Source: JBLKSS01 sp047607725
GTDB taxonomy: Bacteria; Pseudomonadota; Gammaproteobacteria; Enterobacterales; Enterobacteriaceae
Length of the DNA stretch: 18,411 bases
NCBI RefSeq assembly: GCF_047607725.1
Contig: NZ_JBLKSS010000078.1
Coordinates: 1 to 18,411 of the forward strand
Reading direction: 5' to 3'
Positions 1-6,747 of the stretch are shown in pieces (within the stretch, counting starts at the first letter, position 1; each line of letters starts with the position of its first letter). Both the position numbers and the translations under genes were made by a program. Under the pieces are notes generated by a model, which saw nothing but the letters and a program-made list of their open reading frames with translations, made no database searches and was not told the DNA's origin.

Positions 1-261
1 ACCCTGAGTGAAGTTACTCACAGGTTGACGTCCAGCCCATATCAGGCGGCTATCTTTAAACAAGGCGATGAAGGTGCGGCGGTCTTGGCGTGTGAACGAG
101 ACTTTGCCGTAGGGCTTACTCTCGTAACACGGGACGATCCAATATGTTTCTAGAAATTTAGGGCGAGTTTGGGTATCATGAGAACGTGCCGTATCGTTAA
201 CTCCGATAACGGTTTGGTTAGAGGCCCACGAGGTGTTCACAGCACCTTTTGGCCTTGCCAT
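1..261 (-). CDS. Unrecognised protein, 3' end outside window
   Basis: This reading frame is open from an ATG at 261 down to the left edge, 87 codons with no stop. A purine-rich AAGGTG lies a few bases upstream of the ATG and supports this start. The product begins MARPKGAVN and contains a segment rich in aromatic and basic residues (ETYWIVPCYESK, then FTRQDRRTFIALFKDSR). No signal peptide or membrane segment is visible. I do not recognise the family. It runs in the same direction as the AlpA-type regulator and the integrase remnant, so it probably belongs to the same P4-type satellite prophage. Because the C-terminal part is missing from the window, no function should be assigned. Confidence 0.5.
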   Translation of the reverse strand, partial: MARPKGAVNTSWASNQTVIGVNDTARSHDTQTRPKFLETYWIVPCYESKPYGKVSFTRQDRRTFIALFKDSRLIWAGRQPVSNFTQG

Positions 262-359
262 TTTCACCTTTTCAATCTCAAGGTGGACTCCACTTCAAGC
301 GTTTTTTTGACCAGCTTTTTATGTATACTGTTTTCCCGAAATAAGCGGAGATTTCATCA

Positions 360-545
360 GTGCCAACAAAGGTAGTTAATGCTAGGTCTAAAAAAATGCA
401 GGCCCGCGTTTCACATGAAATAATCAATGAGATGGAAGGTGTAAAAGAGATAGGTGAAAGCGACGCCCAATTCATCGTCACCTCTATGCAAACCGAGATC
501 AAACGCCGGTTGCGCAAAAGGGCTAAGCAAGAGCCCCAAAGCTGA
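360..545 (+). CDS. Small YlcI/YnfO-like prophage protein
   Basis: This 61-residue basic protein starts at GTG 360, with GGAG at 346-349 upstream; an in-frame ATG at 396 is a weaker alternative. The central part reads like a ribbon-helix-helix-sized domain: a short strand-like stretch (KMQARVSHEI), then a helix around GVKEIGESDAQFIVTSM, and a highly basic tail (EIKRRLRKRAK). It resembles, from memory, the small YlcI/YnfO (DUF3950-like) proteins of enterobacterial prophages, whose function is not established to my knowledge. It is on the opposite strand to its neighbours and is followed 20 bases later by a strong intrinsic terminator, so it looks like an independent single-gene unit. A DNA-binding role is only an inference from its size and charge. 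Confidence 0.55.
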   Translation: MPTKVVNARSKKMQARVSHEIINEMEGVKEIGESDAQFIVTSMQTEIKRRLRKRAKQEPQS

Positions 546-564
546 ACTACTTCCTCACCGTGCC

Positions 565-597
565 AAAGGGTGGCACTGCGGGTGCTGCCCTTTTTTT
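565..597 (+). terminator. Rho-independent terminator after the small prophage gene
   Basis: An 11-base stem (AAAGGGTGGCA at 565-575 paired with TGCTGCCCTTT at 583-593, with two G-U pairs) closes on a 7-base loop and runs into seven T residues (591-597). It lies 20 bases past the stop codon of the gene at 360-545. Confidence 0.75.
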
Positions 598-651
598 CCT
601 CAGTTGCCTGCACATCTTCTAAACAGCGAATTTTGTTGCTTTGAACATGTC

Positions 652-667
652 GGGGTCTTAAGACCCC
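652..667. repeat. Perfect 16-bp palindrome
   Basis: GGGGTCTTAAGACCCC is a perfect 16-base dyad between two small prophage genes. It has no loop and no T-tract, so it is more likely a protein binding site than a terminator. Its role is unknown. Confidence 0.5.
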
Positions 668-754
668 AACCCCTGCTGATTTTGCGAGTTACCGATGGTA
701 ACGCACAAAGTTTGAGCAATGTTTGCTGTCTGGACAAACGCCGATGCAGCTTTT

Positions 755-1126
755 TTATTCAAATAGGTTATCTGAACATACCCCCAGCATATGAGCAGAG
801 ACTAACCCATTGATTGCATTGCGAGAGGTCTCGGTGACCTCCGGCATAGAGCTGCGATGCTGGCGATATTTTGCGCTCGCCAGTTTTGGCGAACTCAAAT
901 TGGAGCGGGAATCACATTTACCGCCATTCAAGGCCGTCACTTTGACTGAGCTAAATATTAAGCTCAATGGGCCAGCCAAGGGGAAGCCTCCTTTCTGGCT
1001 GGCCTCTCCCAAGTCTATTGACGCCTCCGTTTCAAACGGAAGCGCGCCACGCGGGAATATATCGCCCACTTGATTTAAGGCGCAGGGAAACCCGTCACGG
1101 TCATTAGCCATGTTTGGCATTTTCAT
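755..1126 (-). CDS. Uncharacterised P4-satellite small protein
   Basis: This 123-residue reading frame starts at ATG 1126, with GAGG about eight bases upstream, and lies 37 bases downstream of the AlpA-type regulator on the same strand. The two could be co-transcribed. The protein is rich in Ser, Gly and Pro, has no clear membrane segment or signal peptide, and has a basic middle (KLASAKYRQHRSSMPEVTE). Small poorly characterised proteins, including the Ash and Icd-like groups, are typically found next to AlpA in P4-type satellites, and the position fits that kind of gene. I cannot place it firmly in a family. The overlapping opposite-strand reading frame at 810-1073 has less support because it lacks a comparable ribosome site and operon context. 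Confidence 0.5.
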   Translation of the reverse strand: MKMPNMANDRDGFPCALNQVGDIFPRGALPFETEASIDLGEASQKGGFPLAGPLSLIFSSVKVTALNGGKCDSRSNLSSPKLASAKYRQHRSSMPEVTETSRNAINGLVSAHMLGVCSDNLFE

Positions 1127-1163
1127 ATTTAAACCTCGGTTATTTAACTATGTTGTTGCACTA

Positions 1164-1391
1164 TTAATCAGCCTGTTGAGTTAATTTTTTCCGAGTCTCA
1201 TACCACTGACGTACAGCAGCGGCATCGAAAACAGTCGCACGATCGAATAATTTGATGGGTTTGGGGAAATCCGGCTTTTTAGTATAGCGCCAAACGGTTA
1301 CTTCACTAACAGCAAGAAATTGAGCAACACTTTTTATGCGAGCATTGCCGGTGGTGGGGAATGATACGGATGTTACCTCATGTGTCTTCAT
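1164..1391 (-). CDS. AlpA-family phage transcriptional regulator
   Basis: The 75-residue product is a single helix-turn-helix DNA-binding domain of the AlpA / excisionase-like type. Residues 17-40 (ARIKSVAQFLAVSEVTVWRY) form the recognition helices. They are followed by the family's usual PDFPKPIKL loop and a VFDAAAVRQWYE helix with its Trp. Family length is about 65-90 residues, so the gene is complete. It starts at ATG 1391 with AGGA eight bases upstream. AlpA proteins in P4-type satellites and cryptic prophages activate neighbouring integrase or excision genes, so a regulatory role inside this element is likely. A dyad at 1484-1498 upstream is a possible operator. The gene shows no damage, unlike its upstream neighbours. 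Confidence 0.85.
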   Translation of the reverse strand: MKTHEVTSVSFPTTGNARIKSVAQFLAVSEVTVWRYTKKPDFPKPIKLFDRATVFDAAAVRQWYETRKKLTQQAD

Positions 1392-1483
1392 CTACTGTCC
1401 TGCCATTTGATTATGTGTGATTGGCAGGCACTCTAGCCTAGAAAATTTTCCGTGATAAGGGAGAGTAGACGTACTTTCCCCCT

Positions 1484-1498
1484 ATAGTAAGTTACTAT
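1484..1498. promoter_or_regulatory. Possible operator upstream of the AlpA-type gene
   Basis: ATAGTAA-G-TTACTAT is a 15-base dyad with 7-base arms around one central base. It is flanked by C runs (CCCCCT on the left, CCCC on the right, plus strand). It sits about 95 bases upstream of the AlpA start and 60 bases downstream of the regulator-like pseudogene. Binding by AlpA or by the neighbouring regulator is an inference. Confidence 0.35.
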
Positions 1499-1557
1499 CC
1501 CCTTGCTTTGTTCTGAAGTTTATCGCAGCCCTCAGGTATCTCAATATCACTTCATCG

Positions 1558-2402
1558 TTAGCTATATGTAATATTGGAATTTCTGAAATGTGTTTTTTTA
1601 ATTGCAGCAAGCCATTTTTCTGTGCTAATTTCTTTCATCTTTCCCCTACATTCATCAGGGCAAGCACTTAATATATGTATTGCCGCCTTGTATAACTTTT
1701 CTCTATTTACCGCGGGCCTTTCTTTGTTCGGATGGGGAGGAATTAAATCAAATGAATTTGCATCAGACTCTTTAAATCCGGCGCTAAATAAAGGAACGTC
1801 TTCTTGTCTTTTTTATATAAAAATTCAATATCATCCTTTAATATCCAAAGATTACTTTTTTCAATCGCTTTATTTAACCATACACTGTTACATTTGTAAT
1901 CTTCAGGAACATCTATACCAAAAAGTTTTTTATACACACCATTTATATATAGACGCATACTGTAGTTTTTAAATTCTTGTTTCAAAAAGGGGAATAGGCC
2001 AATATCATCCATCAGTCTTTCACGTCCAAATTCTAGAACCATTAAACTACACAAATCAATTTCCCAAAATACTTTTGTCGCACCACGTAGTAAAAAATAC
2101 ATTTCATCCTCATCCACCTCATAGCCATCTTCACTTTCATTTACATAAAAAATTGAATGTATTATGGTTGGATGCTCATCAATTTCTGGAGAACAAAATA
2201 AATCCACTAAATTTTCATTGTCCCTAAATACTTTTAATGTACAGCGGTGTTCATCCAAGTAAACACCTAGTCTTATCGCACCAATAGACCCAAAATGAAG
2301 AATATCATCAATATCACACGAGAGAAGCCTTGCAGCTTTCTCGATAGAGCAATACTCCATTGCCGGTATATTGCCCCATAACTCAACCTTTTTTGGATTC
2401 AA
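1558..2402 (-). pseudogene. Frameshifted P4-satellite regulator-like gene
   Basis: The original product would be about 281 residues. The first 190-odd residues are read from ATG 2402. The N-terminus (YCSIEKAARLLSCDIDDILH, then GSIGAIRLGVYL) looks like a MerR/AlpA-type helix-turn-helix followed by a large unassigned domain. In a run of six A residues on the minus strand (plus 1809-1814) the frame shifts. Read straight through, translation ends at 1743 after 219 residues. A -1 shift restores a tail (HPNKERPAVNREKLYKAA, then CPDECRGK) that ends at a TAA at 1558. Similar HTH-plus-KREx-helix proteins occur in P4-type elements. The segment is much more AT-rich than the core genes. Simple loss of one A is the likely cause, but slippage on the A-run could still yield some full-length protein. 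Confidence 0.65.
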
Positions 2403-2443
2403 ATCATCATACCTTTAATTAATCATATATAATAATGCTGGCC

Positions 2444-2754
2444 CTAACCGTTTTCTAATGACACCAACAGCTCTGACCATTTTTCCAAAACTACCCTTCT
2501 CTCATCTAAGTATTGATGACGATTATAGATTCCTTCAATACCTTTGATGGTATGGTTAAGGCAGTGTTCTGCCACGATGGGATCAATGCCCAAAGCTGCT
2601 AGATGAGTTCTCGCTGTACGTCGAAAATCATGAACTGTGAATGGAGGGACGTCAGGAGGCATATCAGCACGAATTTTTGATAACGCCAAATTAAGAGTAT
2701 TTTCAGCAATATGGGAGTTTTTGCTATCATTCATTAATCTAGCAGGCAAAATCC
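2444..2754 (-). pseudogene. int: P4-type tyrosine integrase, C-terminal fragment
   Basis: About 103 residues remain of a tyrosine recombinase that is normally about 400 residues. The catalytic end is clear: HDFRRTARTHL carries the HxxR pair, HCLNH stands at the position of the usual LGH box, and YNRHQYLDER contains the nucleophilic Tyr region. The upstream sequence ILPARLMNDSK is in frame and is cut exactly at 2754/2755, where the 338-bp inverted-repeat element starts. The N-terminal core-binding and arm-binding parts are gone and do not resume on the other side of the element. The fragment cannot support integration. It marks the end of the satellite prophage. Confidence 0.85.
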
Positions 2755-3092
2755 GTAAGCGCCCCGTGGAGGACGTCTTGAATTATTGGTGGGTTTGTTG
2801 TATGGCCCGGTAAGAATATGTTCCACTACGATGCCTAGTGAACCCGCATCCTATAAGGGACTGCTGTCAAATCATGGATAATCCGGCGATGATAGTGTCC
2901 ACTTAAATTTTAATGGACACTATCACAAACTTCAGAACCACTAATTTCATATCACTCAAACCGGGATGGGAATAAAAGTTATTAAAATCAATACAATGTG
3001 AAAATACAATGAGCATAAGCGTGCAACGTAGGTTTACTGTCTCATACAACAAACCCACCAATAATTCAAGACGTCCTCCACGGGGCGCTTAC
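2755..3092. mobile_element. 338-bp MITE-like element with 50-bp inverted termini
   Basis: The first 50 bases (2755-2804) and last 50 bases (3043-3092) are perfect inverted repeats beginning GTAAGCGCCCCGTGG. The GTAAGCG tip is the same as that of the IS66-type end beside it and fits the GTAA tips of the IS66 family. The 238 bases between the repeats hold no reading frame of note, but they include a further 36-base palindrome at 2890-2925. The flanking octamers (2747-2754 and 3093-3100) do not match, so there is no target duplication. The element is either a non-autonomous IS66 derivative or an IS with its core deleted. Confidence 0.75.
2890..2925. repeat. Nested palindrome inside the 338-bp element
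   Basis: TGATAGTGTCCA (2890-2901) pairs perfectly with TGGACACTATCA (2914-2925) around an AT-rich 12-base centre. It could be a hairpin, or two abutted outer ends of another IS. No coding sequence accompanies it. Confidence 0.6.
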
Positions 3093-3144
3093 ATCTTCAA
3101 TAACTTGATGGGGAATTAACAGACGGCGCTGGGCGTACGCTTAC
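3093..3144 (-). mobile_element. 52-bp end of an IS66-type element in cydA
   Basis: On the minus strand from 3144 this reads GTAAGCGTACGCCCAGCG and continues for 52 bases. All 52 are identical to the IS end that starts at 18128. It interrupts cydA at 3144/3145. Only the tip of the IS remains: at 3092 it gives way to the 338-bp element, and no transposase sequence follows. The IS would have read leftward from cydA. Confidence 0.8.
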
Positions 3145-3927
3145 TATTGCACCGGCGCGATGTTCGTCCTCGACATCAGCTCCTACTATCTGCTGAAGGG
3201 GCGCGATATCGCCTTCGCCAAACGCTCCTTCGCCATCGCCGCCTCCTTCGGCATGGCGGCGGTGCTGTCGGTCATCGTGCTGGGAGATGAGTCCGGCTAT
3301 GAAATGGGCGACGTGCAAAAAACCAGGCTGGCCGCTGCCACTATCGAGGCGGAATGGAACACCGAGCCGGCGCCGGCCTCCTTCACCCTGTTCGGCCTGC
3401 CGAATCAGGAAGACCAGACCAACCATTTCGCGGTGCGGATCCCTTACGCGCTGGGTATTATCGCTACCCGTTCCACCGATCGTCAGGTCACCGGCCTGAA
3501 AGATCTGATGACCCAGCATGAGGTGCACATCCGTAACGGGATGAAGGCCTACAGCCTGCTGCTGCTGATCGCCGCTTGTTTCTGGACCGTGCTGCGCAAT
3601 CGCATCGGTCAGTCCCGCTGGCTGCACCGCGCCATGCTTTATGGCATTCCGCTGCCGTGGATCGCCATCGAGTCCGGCTGGTTTATCGCCGAATACGGCC
3701 GTCAGCCCTGGGCTATCGGTGAAATCCTGCCGACTGCGGTCGCCAACTCGACCCTGACCGCCGGCGACATCCTGTTCTCGATGGGGCTGATTTGCGGACT
3801 GTACACGCTATTTTTGGTGGCGGAAATGTATCTGATGTTCAAATTCGCGCGTCTGGGGCCGAGCAGTTTGAAAACCGGCAACTACCATTTTGAACAATCG
3901 TCCGTTTCCTCGGTGAGCGCACGGTAA
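3145..3927 (+). pseudogene. cydA: Cytochrome bd-I subunit I, truncated and internally deleted
   Basis: CydA is the haem-bearing quinol oxidase subunit in the inner membrane, about 520 residues in E. coli. Here the frame begins directly after the IS end (YCTGAMFVL) and keeps only the C-terminal half. The N-terminal helices with most haem ligands are gone. GRDIAFAKRSFAIAASFGMA and the C-terminal end (KFARLGPSSLKTG) match the family closely. A second lesion is an in-frame loss of roughly 70 residues after KAYSLL, where a CTG repeat at 3556-3567 joins straight to FWTVLRNRIG. That removes the C-terminal part of the quinol-binding Q-loop and part of the next helix. With both lesions no working oxidase subunit is possible. 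cydB follows after 17 bases. Confidence 0.93.
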
Positions 3928-3944
3928 TACAGGAGCGAATGACT

Positions 3945-5085
3945 ATGTTTGATTATGAAGTATTGCGTGTTGTCTGGTGGTTGCTGATTGGCGTGCTGCT
4001 CATCGGCTTCGCCGTCACCGACGGGTTTGATATGGGCGTCGGCATGTTGATGCGCCTGTTTGGCCGCAACGACGTTGAGCGTCGGGTCATGATCAATACC
4101 ATTGCGCCGCACTGGGACGGTAACCAGGTGTGGCTCATCACCGCCGGCGGCGCCCTGTTCGCCGCCTGGCCGATAGTGTATGCCGCGGCGTTCTCCGGCT
4201 TTTACATCGCCATGATTCTGGTGCTGGCCTCGCTGTTCTTCCGCCCGGTCGGTTTCGACTACCGCTCGAAAATCGATGACGCCCGCTGGCGCAATATGTG
4301 GGACTGGGGCATCTTCATCGGCAGCTTCATTTCGCCGGTGGTGATCGGGGTGGTGTTCGGCAACCTACTGCAGGGTGTGCCGTTCCATGTGGACGAGTAT
4401 CTGCGTTTGTATTACACCGGTAATTTCTTCCAGCTGCTTAACCCGTTTGGCCTGCTGGCGGGCATCGTCAGCCTGGCAATGTTCCTGACCCAGGGCGGCA
4501 CCTATCTGCAAATGCGCACCGGCGGCGATTTGCAGGTGCGGGATGCGCGGCATCACCCAACTTACCGCGCTGGTCACCCTGCTGACGTTCCTGCTGGCCG
4601 GTATTTGGGTCGTCAACGGCATCGACGGTTTTACCGTGACCTCGGTTATCGACAGGGCCGCGTAGTCCAACCCGCTGCATAAAGAAGTGGCGCATCAGGC
4701 CGGCGCATGGATGGCGAACTACCACGCTTATCCGGGATTATGGTTTGTGCCGGCGCTGGGCGTGCTGCTGCCGCTGCTGACTATCGTCTTTAGCCGCGCG
4801 GGGCGCAGCACCTGGGCGTTCATCTTCTCCTCGTTGACCGTGGCCTGCATCATCCTGACCACGGGGATCACGCTGTTCCCGTTCATCATGCCGTCGAGCA
4901 CGATGCCCAACGCCAGCCTGACCCTATGGGACGCGACTTCGAGTCTGGGGACGTTGAAAGTCATGACGGTGGTGGCGATCATTTTCGTACCGATTGTGCT
5001 GCTCTATACCATCTGGTGCTACTACAAAATGTTCGGTCGCATCACTAAAGAACATATTGAACAAAACACGCATTCGCTGTATTGA
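3945..5085 (+). pseudogene. cydB: Cytochrome bd-I subunit II, frameshift plus stop
   Basis: CydB is the second membrane subunit of cytochrome bd oxidase, 379 residues in E. coli. The ATG at 3945 is nine bases after AGGAG; an upstream ATG at 3939 is too close to it. The product starts MFDYEVLRVVWWLL and matches the family through LQMRTGGDLQVR. One extra base near 4540-4543, in a G-rich stretch, shifts the frame. The correct frame (MRGITQLTALVTLLTF) resumes at 4543 and meets a TAG at 4663-4665 just before SNPLHKEV. It then continues cleanly to ITKEHIEQNTHSLY and the stop at 5085. These are two independent recent lesions, with the rest of the sequence well preserved. Confidence 0.93.
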
Positions 5086-5101
5086 GTTAAGGAGCTTAAC
5101 C

Positions 5102-5215
5102 ATGTGGTATTTCGCCTGGATTTTAGGAACGCTGTTGGCCTGCGCCTTCGGCATCATTACTGCGCTGGCCCTTGAGCATCTGGAAGATACGCGCGGCAAG
5201 GATGCCCTGAAGTGA
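5102..5215 (+). CDS. cydX: Cytochrome bd-I accessory subunit CydX
   Basis: This is a 37-residue single-pass inner-membrane peptide, MWYFAWILGTLLACAFGI followed by ITALALEHLED, the same length as E. coli CydX and nearly identical in the membrane part. CydX binds the CydAB oxidase and is needed for its stability and activity. The start ATG at 5102 is preceded by AAGGAG at 5089-5094. The gene lies 16 bases after the cydB stop and its TGA overlaps the GTG of ybgE. It is the only undamaged gene of the cyd operon here. With cydA and cydB broken it has no obvious partner. Its small mutational target probably explains its survival. Confidence 0.93.
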   Translation: MWYFAWILGTLLACAFGIITALALEHLEDTRGKDALK

Positions 5216-5513
5216 CAGGGCAAACCCTTGCGGCCCTGTATGGCCTGACGGATAAGCGCCCCCTGCGGGCGCTTACCTTTCCCTCATCATGGCGCTTACG
5301 CTTGCGGGCTGTGTTTTCTGGTCGCCCTCCCGTTTCGCCGCCCAGACCAGTCCACTGTCCTGGTAGCAGGGAATCATTATCATTTGGGCGGTTTGCGCCG
5401 GTGTGGTTCACGGTACCGGCTTTCGGCCGCGCCGGCGGCGCTGGCGTCTGGTTTTTCTGCCGCTGCCGGCGATGTTGGTCATGATCGGCGCCTTGATTTA
5501 CAGTTTCTCTTAA
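5212..5513 (+). pseudogene. ybgE: Cyd operon protein YbgE, frameshift plus stop
   Basis: YbgE is a small inner-membrane protein of about 97 residues encoded in the cyd-tol region of enterobacteria; its role is not well defined. The GTG start at 5212 overlaps the cydX stop. The N-terminus (LAALYGLTDKRPLRALTF) matches the E. coli family. The frame is then lost near 5279-5284, probably by deletion of one base. The correct frame (IMALTLAGCVFWSPSRFAAQ) continues, meets TAG at 5364-5366, and goes on through QGIIIIWAVCAGVVHGTGFR to a TAA at 5511. Two lesions in about 300 bases make it non-functional. Confidence 0.88.
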
Positions 5514-5582
5514 TAACTTTACGGTCCTTTAAGCCCGCAATGTAAGGGATCTAAAATATTTTCTTTCCCCCCGGCTTACCCA

Positions 5583-5611
5583 TTCCCAATGTGATCTGTC
5601 TTGCGTATAGT
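5583..5611 (+). promoter_or_regulatory. Possible promoter upstream of ybgC-tolQRA
   Basis: TTCCCA (5583-5588) and TATAGT (5606-5611) stand 17 bases apart, 35 bases before the ybgC start. They match the sigma-70 hexamers at 4/6 and 5/6 positions. E. coli also starts a tol transcript upstream of ybgC. With the cyd operon decaying, a promoter here would keep tolQRA expressed. This is not shown experimentally. Confidence 0.4.
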
Positions 5612-5645
5612 AAGCACCGTCGTTTTTGCGTTGTTGGACGGTGGA

Positions 5646-6049
5646 GTGAGTATTTCGTTTTTCCAATGGCCGGTTCGCGTCTATTACGAGGATACCGACG
5701 CCGGCGGCGTGGTTTACCATGCACGTTACGTCGCCTTCTATGAACGCGCGCGCACCGAAATGCTACGCGAGCATAATTTCCATCAGCACGCGCTCATGCG
5801 CGCGAACGTGGCGTTCGTGGTGCGGCGTATGGCGGTGGAGTATTTTGCCCCTGCGCGCCTGGACGATTTACTCAAGTGGAAAGCGAAATCGTCTCCCTCA
5901 AGCGCGCCTCTCTGACCTTTGCACAAGGCATCCTGAATGCTGACGGGCAGTTGCTCAGCCTGGCGGATGTCGTGATCGTATGTGTCGATCTACAGCAATT
6001 GAAGCCGATTGCGCTTCCTACGTCTTTTGTCGCGGAGTTCAAGCAGTGA
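5646..6049 (+). pseudogene. ybgC: Acyl-CoA thioesterase YbgC, one-base deletion
   Basis: YbgC is a hotdog-fold acyl-CoA thioesterase of 134 residues in E. coli, the first gene of the tol-pal cluster. The likely start is GTG 5646 (MSISFFQWPVRVYYEDTDAG). The catalytic region YYEDTDAGGVVYHARY, with its conserved Asp, is intact. At about 5876 one base is missing (AAG-TG where AAG-GTG is expected), so translation runs into a stop at 5913-5915 after roughly 89 residues. The original frame (ESEIVSLKRASLTFAQG) continues undamaged to VAEFKQ and a TGA at 6047 that overlaps the tolQ start. A single recent lesion; about a third of the protein is lost. Confidence 0.9.
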
Positions 6050-6732
6050 CTGACATGAACATCTTTGATCTGTTCCTGAAAGCGGGCTTTCTGGTAAAAC
6101 TGATCATGCTGATTTTGATATGCTTTTCCATCGCCTCCTGGGCGATCATTATTCAGCGTTCCCGTATTCTGACCTCCGCCGCACGTGAAGCGGAAGCCTT
6201 TGAGGATAAATTCTGGTCCGGCATCGAATTGTCCCGCCTGTATCAGGAAAGCCTGACGCGGCGCGACAGCCTGAGCGGCTCCGAGCAGATTTTCTACGCC
6301 GGCTTTAAAGAGTTCGCGCGCCTGCATCGCGCCAACAGCCACGCCACCGAGGCGGTGGTGGAGGGCGCCTCGCGCGCCATGCGTATTTCGATGAACCGCG
6401 AGCTGGAAGCGCTAGAAACCCATATCCCATTTCTCGGCACCGTCGGCTCCATCAGTCCGTATATCGGTCTGTTCGGCACGGTATGGGGCATCATGCATGC
6501 TTTCATCGGGCTTGGCGCGGTTAAACAGGCCACGCTACAGATGGTCGCGCCGGGGATAGCCGAAGCGCTAATCGCCACCGCCATCGGTCTTTTCGCCGCC
6601 ATTCCCGCGGTCATGGCGTTCAACCGCCTGAGCCTGCGCGTCAACAAGCTTGAGCAGAACTACGACAACTTTACCGAAGAGTTTATCGCCATCCTGCACC
6701 GTCAGGCTTTCGCCAGCGATAGAGCTAAGTAA
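6046..6732 (+). CDS. tolQ: Tol-Pal system motor protein TolQ
   Basis: TolQ is the MotA/ExbB-like inner-membrane channel subunit that, with TolR, uses proton-motive force to energise TolA. The 228-residue product begins MTDMNIFDLFLKAGF at GTG 6046, four bases overlapping the ybgC stop, with GGAG eight bases upstream. Three membrane segments are visible: about residues 13-36, then near 135-155 (GSISPYIGLFGTVWGIMHAF) and 170-192 (IAEALIATAIGLFAAIP). A cytoplasmic loop lies between the first two. Both conserved pore-lining Thr-containing stretches are present. Length and sequence agree with E. coli TolQ (230). The gene appears intact and is followed by tolR after 15 bases. Confidence 0.97.
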   Translation: MTDMNIFDLFLKAGFLVKLIMLILICFSIASWAIIIQRSRILTSAAREAEAFEDKFWSGIELSRLYQESLTRRDSLSGSEQIFYAGFKEFARLHRANSHATEAVVEGASRAMRISMNRELEALETHIPFLGTVGSISPYIGLFGTVWGIMHAFIGLGAVKQATLQMVAPGIAEALIATAIGLFAAIPAVMAFNRLSLRVNKLEQNYDNFTEEFIAILHRQAFASDRAK

Positions 6733-6747
6733 GCAGGAGGGTAGATG

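Noticed and set aside
324..336. LexA-like half site TATACTGTTTTCC before the small prophage gene
   Set aside because: Only one half (CTGT) is present and the matching ACAG at the right spacing is missing.
810..1073. Plus-strand 87-residue open frame
   Set aside because: It overlaps the minus-strand gene at 755-1126, which has a better ribosome site and fits the operon direction.
1574..1972. 132-residue plus-strand open frame
   Set aside because: It is antisense to the frameshifted regulator, whose joined frames make sense as one protein; the plus frame is hydrophobic AT-rich sequence without a ribosome site.
3097..3627. Open frame of 176 residues on the minus strand
   Set aside because: It lies over the cydA remnant and the IS end and has the biased composition of an antisense shadow of a GC-rich gene.
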